Shown here: positions 1 through 5,064 of the stretch, in pieces
Layout of the letters: each line of letters begins with the position of its first letter
Numbering within the stretch: position 1 is the first letter of the stretch
Translations under genes and position numbers: made by a program
NCBI GenBank assembly: GCA_964403775.1
Contig: CAYOHL010000056.1
Coordinates: 1-5,064, forward strand
Source of the DNA: CG1-02-33-12 sp964403775
GTDB taxonomy: Archaea > Nanobdellota > Nanobdellia > Woesearchaeales > CG1-02-33-12
Direction: 5' to 3'
DNA: 5,064 nt
Notes under the pieces: model-generated
The model's database searches: none
Told to the model about the DNA's origin: nothing
Seen by the model: only the letters and a program-made list of their open reading frames with translations

Positions 1-40
1 GTAGTACAAAAATCATCAAAAGTTTTAAATACAAGTTATG

Positions 41-66
41 TTATAAAATATATAATATATTAAAAA
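41..66 (+). promoter_or_regulatory. Candidate archaeal TATA-box region for the RHH-ATPase-TadC operon
   Basis: The 88 bases before the first gene are almost entirely A and T and contain no ORF. A TATAAAATATAT sequence at 42-53 would place a start site near 68-72, giving a leader of about 20 bases. A TATATTAAAA stretch at 57-66 would instead give a nearly leaderless transcript. No Shine-Dalgarno sequence precedes the ATG at 89, which suits a short or absent leader. The exact box cannot be fixed because the whole stretch is low-complexity. Confidence 0.4.
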
Positions 67-81
67 AAATATAAAATATAT
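42..81. repeat. 12-bp direct repeat TATAAAATATAT, two copies, possible operator
   Basis: TATAAAATATAT occurs at 42-53 and again at 70-81, 28 bases start to start, so on nearly the same face of the helix if the repeat is about 10.5 bp per turn (2.7 turns, so only approximately). RHH repressors usually bind short tandem or inverted repeats and often regulate their own operon, so these could be operator sites. The region is so AT-rich that chance repetition is a real alternative. Confidence 0.3.
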
Positions 82-88
82 TTTAAAA

Positions 89-238
89 ATGAAGCAGTCC
101 ATAAGCGCAACAATAGACAGGAAGTTAGCTGAATGGGTTAATTCAGAGCTTAGGGACAATATTAAATACAGGAATAAGTCGCACCTTATTGAGATAGCAC
201 TGCAGTTTCTGAAAAAAAAGGAGGAAAAAAACAGATAA
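89..238 (+). CDS. Small ribbon-helix-helix (CopG/Arc/MetJ-type) DNA-binding protein, putative transcriptional regulator
   Basis: This short gene encodes 49 residues from an ATG at 89 to a TAA at 236-238. The layout is that of a minimal ribbon-helix-helix domain. Residues 2-9 (KQSISATI) alternate polar and hydrophobic side chains, as in the DNA-contacting beta strand. Residues 10-23 form an amphipathic first helix. After a basic turn (KYRNK), residues 30-41 (KSHLIEIALQFL) match the second-helix signature seen as RSELIREAL in family members. The charged tail is KKKEEKNR. Such proteins act as dimers in which paired strands insert into the major groove. The ATG of the secretion ATPase follows its stop after one base, so the genes should be cotranscribed, and a regulatory role for this filament operon, possibly autoregulatory, is inferred. 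It could also be the antitoxin-like member of another RHH family, but no toxin gene is adjacent. Domain call is fairly sure; target is unknown. Confidence 0.82.
   Translation: MKQSISATIDRKLAEWVNSELRDNIKYRNKSHLIEIALQFLKKKEEKNR
220..224 (+). promoter_or_regulatory. Shine-Dalgarno-like GGAGG for the ATPase gene, inside the RHH gene
   Basis: GGAGG lies in the last codons of the RHH gene, with 15 bases between it and the ATG at 240. That is longer than the usual 5-10 bases. It still supports 240 as the start because no other in-frame ATG occurs before residue 43, and termination of the RHH reading frame at 238 would leave ribosomes next to this start, permitting translational coupling. Confidence 0.5.
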
Positions 239-239
239 A

Positions 240-2528
240 ATGCCCTTATTCAATGGAAAAAAGCTTTGCTCTTATGATGTAATAAGAGAGGGAGACGAAG
301 CCACCCTTAAAATAAATTGCGAAAAATGCTCATTGCTGCCCTCGCTAGAGGATAATCCGCAGTGCATGTCCATGACAATAATCAAGCTGGTTGAGGCAGG
401 AAATGTTACTAAAATAGTTTTCTCCCAGAAAAGGGATTATGAGTATGACTTTGACCAAACACAAATTCTTGTAGAGATAGCAAAGGTCTACAAAAAGCTT
501 GCAAAGCAAAAGAAGCTGTTTGAATACCACAGCCTTGGCTCAGACTCTGGCTGTGTGAAATGCTCTGACACAAGATTCACTCAGATGCAGGACATAATCT
601 TTAATCTCTTTAAAAGCGACCCATTAGGGGCATATGTTGAGCTAAAAAGACTTTTGAGAAGAGAGAGGATAAAGCTTGATAAAACCTCTAATGAGGAATG
701 CATTCATTGTGAAAAAAAGTTTATTTCCCTGCTTAAATATATCCTTGGCTTGTTAGATGAAACAAAGCTGATAGCCATTGCCAAGCCCTATCTTGCAGGC
801 TTTAGATTAGGAGACAGAACTATTTACAGGCAGGTCTTCAGCCCATCAATCAAACCTGATTTTATGTTTACAAAGCTAATGGCTGCCTATCCTCCAGAGG
901 GAGAAGAGCTTGCTAGCTATATGATAGGCGAGAATGAGGTGACTGTCTTTAAGATTCCCGGCACAATACAATATCTCTATCATATTCTGCCGCCCGAGTT
1001 TAAGATATCTGAGGAAAAATATGACCTTCTTGACCAGGCAAGAAAAATAATATCAGAATACAAGCCAAAACAGTCAGAGTTTGTTAATCCAGAGCGTATG
1101 AGGCAGGTATTTTATAACATCGGACATGATCTTCTTGAAGACCTTGCAGAGCACAGCAATATTAACATAAAATCAGAGGATATAGAAGAACTCACCAACA
1201 TCTTGGTTAGATACACTGTTGGTTTTGGGTTGATAGAGGTCCTGCTTCAGGATGAAAGGGTTCAGGATGTAACGATCAACAGCCCAATGGGCCAGACACC
1301 AATGTTTATTGTCCACCAGGATTTCGGCGAATGCATAACTAATGTTATTCCCACAAGAACAGAGTCAGAGTCATGGGCATCAAAATTAAGGATGCTGTCT
1401 GGAAGACCATTAGATGAGGCAAATCCAATACTTGATACAGAGCTGATAATACCAAATGCAAGGGCAAGGGTTGCTGTCATCTCTGCTCCATTGAATCCAA
1501 CTGGGTTAGCATATGCATTTAGAAGGCATAGGGACAAGCCATGGACACTGCCCTTATTTGTAAAGAACCGCATGCTGTCCCCGCTTGCAGCCGGCCTGAT
1601 AAGTTTTATTGTTGACGGCTCAAGAACAGTGCTTGTTGCAGGAACAAGGTCTGCTGGAAAGACAAGCCTTCTTGGGGCCATGATGACAGAGATTATGAGG
1701 AAATACCGCGTTATTACAATAGAGGACACATTAGAGCTTCCGGTAGATTCTTTAAGAAAACTTGGCTATAACATACAGTCAATGAAGGTGGCAGCTGCCA
1801 TGACTAAGGGCACAACAGAGGTTGCTGCTGACGAGGGAATAAGAACAACCCTGAGAATGGGTGATTCATGCCTGATAGTTGGAGAGGTAAGAAGCGTAGA
1901 GGCCCTTGCTCTTTATGAGGCTATGAGGGTTGGTGCTTTGGCAAATGTTGTTGCAGGAACCATACATGGTGACTCTCCATATGGTGTTTATGACAGGGTT
2001 GTCAATGACCTTAGAGTTCCGAGAACATCTTTCAAGGCAACAGACCTTATAATAGTTGCAAATCCAATAAAAAGCCCTGATGGCCTGCATAAATGGAGAA
2101 GGGTCACGCAAATAACAGAGGTGAGAAAGCACTGGGAAAATGACCCCTTATTAGAAGCTGGCTTTTCAGACCTTATGAAATATGACCCCAAAACAGACAT
2201 GCTTGAGCCAAGCAGGGATATAATAAACGGGGACTCAGATGTTCTCAAGGCAATTGCCGGAAATGTAAAGGAATGGGCCTCTGACTGGGACGCTGTTTGG
2301 GACAATATAATGCTAAGAGCCAATATTAAGAAGATGCTGCTTGATTATTCACTGAAGTCAAAAAGACCAGAACTCTTAGAAGCAGAATTTGTTATCAATG
2401 CAAATGACCAGTTCCACAACATATCAGCAAGAATAGAGGAGGATATTGGCTCTTTGGACAGCAAGAGGATATTGTCTGAGTGGGAGCAATGGCTCAAAAA
2501 GGAGCTCAGGAAAAAAACAGCCAAATAA
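240..2528 (+). CDS. Archaeal type II/IV secretion system (type IV pilus-like) assembly ATPase, GspE/FlaI/TadA superfamily
   Basis: This 762-residue protein is a hexameric-motor type ATPase expected to power filament assembly or secretion from the cytoplasmic face of the membrane. Residues about 311-460 form the N2-like domain preceding the RecA core. The core shows Walker A G468-x4-G473-K474-T475 (GTRSAGKTS), an Asp box ending in E495-D496 (VITIED), Walker B with catalytic E549 (LIVGEVRS) and a His box with H576 (GTIHGD). The sequence before Walker B reads LRMGDS where many relatives have an RPD-type motif. Residues 1-160 hold paired cysteines (C27/C30 with C42, C105/C108, C154/C157) that could bind zinc or an iron-sulfur cluster. 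A helical C-terminal extension of about 130 residues follows the core. The protein is longer than typical archaellum FlaI (about 550) because of both extensions. It follows the RHH gene by one base and precedes the TadC-like platform gene by 13, the usual motor-platform pair. Family assignment is secure; the substrate filament is unknown. Confidence 0.95.
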   Translation: MPLFNGKKLCSYDVIREGDEATLKINCEKCSLLPSLEDNPQCMSMTIIKLVEAGNVTKIVFSQKRDYEYDFDQTQILVEIAKVYKKLAKQKKLFEYHSLGSDSGCVKCSDTRFTQMQDIIFNLFKSDPLGAYVELKRLLRRERIKLDKTSNEECIHCEKKFISLLKYILGLLDETKLIAIAKPYLAGFRLGDRTIYRQVFSPSIKPDFMFTKLMAAYPPEGEELASYMIGENEVTVFKIPGTIQYLYHILPPEFKISEEKYDLLDQARKIISEYKPKQSEFVNPERMRQVFYNIGHDLLEDLAEHSNINIKSEDIEELTNILVRYTVGFGLIEVLLQDERVQDVTINSPMGQTPMFIVHQDFGECITNVIPTRTESESWASKLRMLSGRPLDEANPILDTELIIPNARARVAVISAPLNPTGLAYAFRRHRDKPWTLPLFVKNRMLSPLAAGLISFIVDGSRTVLVAGTRSAGKTSLLGAMMTEIMRKYRVITIEDTLELPVDSLRKLGYNIQSMKVAAAMTKGTTEVAADEGIRTTLRMGDSCLIVGEVRSVEALALYEAMRVGALANVVAGTIHGDSPYGVYDRVVNDLRVPRTSFKATDLIIVANPIKSPDGLHKWRRVTQITEVRKHWENDPLLEAGFSDLMKYDPKTDMLEPSRDIINGDSDVLKAIAGNVKEWASDWDAVWDNIMLRANIKKMLLDYSLKSKRPELLEAEFVINANDQFHNISARIEEDIGSLDSKRILSEWEQWLKKELRKKTAK

Positions 2529-2541
2529 TTTTGTGGTTCTT

Positions 2542-4713
2542 ATGAGAGAAGACCAAGACCTTAGAAAGATTTTGTCAAAATACAGGGAAAAACTGAATGA
2601 AGAGCTTAAAATCCCAATAGAGGAGACAAGAAAGGAGATAACCTCTAGGGAGTATGTTGAATTTAAAAAAGACTTTCTGCCAAATGAGCTCTCTATTTAT
2701 GAAAAGCTGTGCAATCTAAGCGAAAAGACAATAAAAATTAAACCAGATGAAAAAACCGCAGATTTAATAAGTGAGTCAATTAATATCTGCCATCTGGATG
2801 CAAGCCCGGCTGGAACAGAAAGCTTTGCAATACTTATTCCCTTGATGATTATAATCTTTGGAAGCATTCTTAGTTTTTTGGCATTCAAATCATTCTTTTT
2901 TATAGGCTATTTTGTGCTGATCGGGCTTATCCTGATGGTTATGTTCAGAAAGCTGCCTGAATTCATGGCAAACAGCTGGCGTCTGAAGGCAAGCAACCAG
3001 ATGGTGCAGTGCATATTCTATGTTGTTACTTTTATGAGGCATACCTCAAACCTTGAGGGGGCTATAGCATTTGCTGCAGAGCATGTTGCCCCTCCGCTAT
3101 CTTTAGACCTTAAAAAGATTTTGTGGGACGTTGAAACAGAAAAATACGAGTCTGTAAAAGAGTCATTAGACAACTATCTTGAAACATGGAGAAAATGGAA
3201 CATAGAGTTTATCGAATCATTCCACCTAATTGAGTCATCACTCTACGAGCCGTCTGAGGACCGCAGGCTAGCTCTTGTTGACCGCGCTCTTGATGTCATG
3301 CTTGAGGGCACTTATGAAAAGATGCTGCATTATGCACATAATCTGCAGTCGCCAATACAAACGCTGCATATGCTGGGAATAATAATGCCTCTCCTGGGCC
3401 TGGTAATATTGCCACTGATTGTTAGTTTTATGGAGGTAATTAAATGGTATCATATTGCGCTTATTTACAATATAACACTGCCAATAGCTGTTTATTACAT
3501 GGGCAAGATAATCCTGTCAAAGAGGCCCACTGGCTATGGTGAGACAGACATCTCGCAGGCCAATCCAGAACTAAAAAAATACAAAAACATTGTTCTCAAG
3601 GCAGGGTCATTAGAGCTGAGGGTAAACCCTGTTTTTTTGAGCATATTTATTGGAATAATATTTTTTATTATTGGATTGCTGCCAGTAATCCTGCCCCATA
3701 TCCCTGGCTTTGTTGAACCAAAGCCAATTGGTGGTTTTTATTTTCTTGACTATCATACAAGTGTTGCAAAAGAGGGCCTAATGGTTGGGAAAACAGTCGG
3801 CCCATTTGGTCTAGGGGCAGCTGTTCTCAGCTTTTTTATAACCCTGGCCTTTGGCCTCAGCATTGGAATCTATTACAGCCTTAGGTCAAAAAACCTCATT
3901 GAAATCAGGGAAAATACAAAAAAGCTAGAGAATGAATTTGCATCAGCGCTATTTCAGCTTGGAAACAGGCTTGGCGATGGACTTCCTGCTGAGATTGCCT
4001 TTAGCAGGGTGGCAGAGGTTATGAGAGGCACAACATCTGGAAATTTTTTCAGGATTGTCAGCATGAACATAAGCAAGCTTGGCATGAGTGTCAAAGAAGC
4101 CATATTCAACAAAAAGTCAGGGGCAATACTGTATTTTCCATCAAACATCATCCAGAGTTCAATGAAAGTCCTGCTGCAGAGCATTAAGAAGGGGCCTTTA
4201 ATTGCAGCCCAGGCACTTGTAAATGTTTCACGCTATATAAAAGAGATTCATAGGGTTAATGAAAGGCTAAGGGATTTGCTTGCAGATGTTATTTCATCAA
4301 TGAAATCACAGATATCCTTTATTGCGCCTGCAATAGCAGGGGTTGTTGTTGGAATAGCATCCATGGTTACAACAATACTCGGAAAGCTTGGAACCCAGAT
4401 GCAGGCAATGCAGTCTGAGTCTGGAGCAGTAGGAGCAGCAGGGGTAGGAGGAATGGTTGGAATGTTTGGCGATGGAATGCCAACCTACTTTTTCCAGATA
4501 ATTGTTGGGATATACATGGTTGAAATAATCTATACAATGACAATACTTGCAAACGGGGTTGAAAACGGCTCTGACAGGCTTAATGAGCAGTATCTTATAG
4601 GCCAGAACATGATAAAAAGCACTATTCTTTATGTTTTTGTTGCCCTCATCGTTACTTTATTATTTAACTTTGTTGCAGGCACAATAATGACTGGCTTTGC
4701 GCCTGCTGTATAG
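2542..4713 (+). CDS. TadC/FlaJ/GspF-like membrane platform protein of an archaeal type IV pilus-like system, duplicated T2SSF domain
   Basis: This 723-residue protein is the likely inner-membrane platform that the upstream ATPase acts on. A charged soluble N-terminal region covers residues 1-94. By eye there are nine membrane segments: about 95-115, 117-135, 275-296, 301-323, 364-385, 419-444, 590-613, 649-671 and 692-715. Two large helical cytoplasmic regions, about 136-274 and 445-589, correspond to two T2SSF-like domains. The second contains the characteristic ALFQLGNRLGDGLPAEIAF stretch. A loop rich in Gly, Met and Ala (about 617-648) lies between the last membrane segments. The ATG at 2542 is chosen because codons from 2446 to 2541 only read the end of the ATPase gene in another frame and give an unlikely Ser/Gly/Lys sequence. 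A GTG at 2533 is an in-frame alternative adding three residues. No good Shine-Dalgarno precedes either, so coupling to ATPase translation is likely. Family call is strong; the start is moderately sure. Confidence 0.93.
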   Translation: MREDQDLRKILSKYREKLNEELKIPIEETRKEITSREYVEFKKDFLPNELSIYEKLCNLSEKTIKIKPDEKTADLISESINICHLDASPAGTESFAILIPLMIIIFGSILSFLAFKSFFFIGYFVLIGLILMVMFRKLPEFMANSWRLKASNQMVQCIFYVVTFMRHTSNLEGAIAFAAEHVAPPLSLDLKKILWDVETEKYESVKESLDNYLETWRKWNIEFIESFHLIESSLYEPSEDRRLALVDRALDVMLEGTYEKMLHYAHNLQSPIQTLHMLGIIMPLLGLVILPLIVSFMEVIKWYHIALIYNITLPIAVYYMGKIILSKRPTGYGETDISQANPELKKYKNIVLKAGSLELRVNPVFLSIFIGIIFFIIGLLPVILPHIPGFVEPKPIGGFYFLDYHTSVAKEGLMVGKTVGPFGLGAAVLSFFITLAFGLSIGIYYSLRSKNLIEIRENTKKLENEFASALFQLGNRLGDGLPAEIAFSRVAEVMRGTTSGNFFRIVSMNISKLGMSVKEAIFNKKSGAILYFPSNIIQSSMKVLLQSIKKGPLIAAQALVNVSRYIKEIHRVNERLRDLLADVISSMKSQISFIAPAIAGVVVGIASMVTTILGKLGTQMQAMQSESGAVGAAGVGGMVGMFGDGMPTYFFQIIVGIYMVEIIYTMTILANGVENGSDRLNEQYLIGQNMIKSTILYVFVALIVTLLFNFVAGTIMTGFAPAV

Positions 4714-4760
4714 GAATAATTATTCTCCAAAATTAGTTTTCTTTTATAATCTTTTGATTT
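4714..4760 (+). terminator. T-rich archaeal-type termination region after the platform gene
   Basis: Immediately after the TAG stop is the 12-bp perfect palindrome GAATAATTATTC (4714-4725). It is followed by T-rich tracts at 4737-4746 (TTTTCTTTTA) and 4752-4760 (TTTTGATTT). Archaeal RNA polymerase commonly terminates at runs of T in the coding strand, and a new promoter follows at once, so the operon probably ends here. The palindrome is AT-rich and would be a weak hairpin. Confidence 0.45.
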
Positions 4761-4763
4761 GCT

Positions 4764-4778
4764 AAATCTATTTATATT
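4764..4778 (+). promoter_or_regulatory. Archaeal BRE/TATA promoter for the small downstream ORF
   Basis: An ATTTATATT box at 4770-4778 is preceded by an A-rich AAATCT element resembling a BRE. Its centre lies about 27 bases before the ATG at 4801, which is the distance from TATA box to start site in archaea. The transcript would therefore begin at or within a few bases of the start codon, and the lack of any Shine-Dalgarno sequence agrees with a leaderless message. Confidence 0.6.
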
Positions 4779-4800
4779 ACTTCTATAAAATGGTAAAAAT

Positions 4801-5052
4801 ATGAAGAAGATTATCAACCCTTTTTGTGAATATTTTCCTTCTAAACAAAAAAACCTTGAATACATTGCATCTAATGTTTTCAGGCCGGAAATAAGGTTCA
4901 TGGAAAAGGATAATTCTTTAATTGCTTTGGTAAAAGAAAGGACATACACAATATTTGGTATGGAGGATATCCTAAGCTACCCTGGAAAAAAAATCAAAGG
5001 CTCAGATTCTTATGCACAGAAATGCTTGCGAAAACCTCATACTTTAGTATGA
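4801..5052 (+). CDS. Small hypothetical protein, C-terminus overlapping an IS605-like hairpin (possibly truncated gene)
   Basis: This 83-residue ORF is not recognised. It begins with an ATG suitably placed behind a clear archaeal promoter, and the first 67 residues look like an ordinary small soluble protein, mixed charged and hydrophobic, with no membrane segment and no obvious metal-binding or nucleotide-binding motif. Two cysteines, C9 and C75, are present. An upstream ATG at 4790 is followed by a stop after four codons, so 4801 is the only sensible start. The last ten codons (from K74, ending KPHTLV) and the TGA stop lie inside the nested inverted repeat at 5020-5064. The native C-terminus may therefore have been replaced when a mobile element inserted, leaving either a shortened working gene or a pseudogene fragment. 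It is separated from the filament operon by a terminator and its own promoter, so a functional link to that operon is not supported. Confidence 0.5.
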   Translation: MKKIINPFCEYFPSKQKNLEYIASNVFRPEIRFMEKDNSLIALVKERTYTIFGMEDILSYPGKKIKGSDSYAQKCLRKPHTLV

Positions 5053-5064
5053 GGATGAGCATTT
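5020..5064 (+). repeat. Nested inverted repeat resembling an IS200/IS605 right-end hairpin (omega-RNA-like 3' end), runs to window edge
   Basis: A perfect 8-bp stem, CCTCATAC (5035-5042) and GTATGAGG (5047-5054), encloses a TTTA loop. It is flanked by a second perfect 7-bp pair, AAATGCT (5020-5026) and AGCATTT (5058-5064), with 8 unpaired bases on the left and ATG on the right. A stem with a CTTTAG apex on the tnpB sense strand is the usual look of the right end of IS200/IS605-family elements, where it serves TnpA recognition and forms the 3' part of the TnpB guide RNA. No TnpA or TnpB coding sequence precedes it in the window, so this would be a solo end, a minimal palindrome-type element or a decayed copy. 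A plain transcription terminator is an alternative, although no T-run is visible before the window ends. Confidence 0.55.

Noticed and set aside
89..238. Antitoxin of a toxin-antitoxin pair
   Set aside because: RHH antitoxins are normally followed by a small toxin gene; here the next gene is a 762-residue secretion ATPase.
1262..1729. 155-codon open frame on the minus strand within the ATPase gene
   Set aside because: It lies wholly antisense to the N2 and Walker A coding region, shows no recognisable motif and has no promoter signal; it is a by-product of the codon usage of the real gene.
2446..2541. Upstream extension of the platform gene starting at ATG 2446
   Set aside because: These codons overlap the end of the ATPase gene in another frame and encode an unnatural Ser/Gly/Lys-rich stretch; the ATG at 2542 sits 13 bases after the ATPase stop and begins a plausible helix.
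240..4713. Archaellum (FlaI/FlaJ) operon
   Set aside because: The proteins are much longer than FlaI and FlaJ, the platform protein has two T2SSF-like domains and nine membrane spans, and no other archaellum gene is visible.
4629..4949. 106-codon open frame on the minus strand across the operon end, the promoter and the small ORF
   Set aside because: It crosses a terminator and a good plus-strand promoter, overlaps two plus-strand genes, and its sequence shows no domain; the plus-strand reading is better supported.
5020..5064. CRISPR repeat or array edge
   Set aside because: Only one copy is present, with no spaced repetition in the window, and the nested symmetry fits an IS605-type end better.

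Overview
The window looks like part of an archaeal genome. It has low GC and frequent AGA/AGG arginine and ATA isoleucine codons. A TATA-like box lies 27 bases upstream of an ATG, as in a leaderless archaeal transcript. The two large genes are archaeal-type members of the type II secretion / type IV pilus machinery. The style would fit a DPANN or euryarchaeal lineage, but the sequence alone does not settle the taxon.

Layout: 1-88 is a very AT-rich promoter region. 89-238 encodes a 49-residue ribbon-helix-helix (RHH) DNA-binding protein. One base after its stop, at 240-2528, comes a 762-residue GspE/FlaI/TadA-superfamily secretion ATPase with a cysteine-rich N-terminal region. After a 13-base gap, 2542-4713 encodes a 723-residue polytopic membrane platform protein of the TadC/FlaJ/GspF type, with two T2SSF-like cytoplasmic domains. 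These three genes almost certainly form one operon. 4714-4800 holds T-rich termination signals and a promoter for a small unrecognised ORF (4801-5052). That ORF's last ten codons and stop lie inside a nested inverted repeat (5020-5064) that resembles the right-end hairpin of IS200/IS605 elements.

Inferred function: the ATPase (motor) and TadC-like protein (inner-membrane platform) are the two core parts of an archaeal type IV pilus or related surface-filament or secretion machine. The ATPase would bind the cytoplasmic domains of the platform and couple ATP hydrolysis to pilin extraction and assembly. The RHH protein probably regulates the operon, perhaps by binding the AT-rich repeats just upstream of itself. 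No pilin, prepilin peptidase or archaellum-specific gene is in the window, so the filament built cannot be named. The most unusual items are the cysteine pairs of the ATPase N-terminal region, the RHH-motor gene linkage and the IS605-like hairpin at the right edge.
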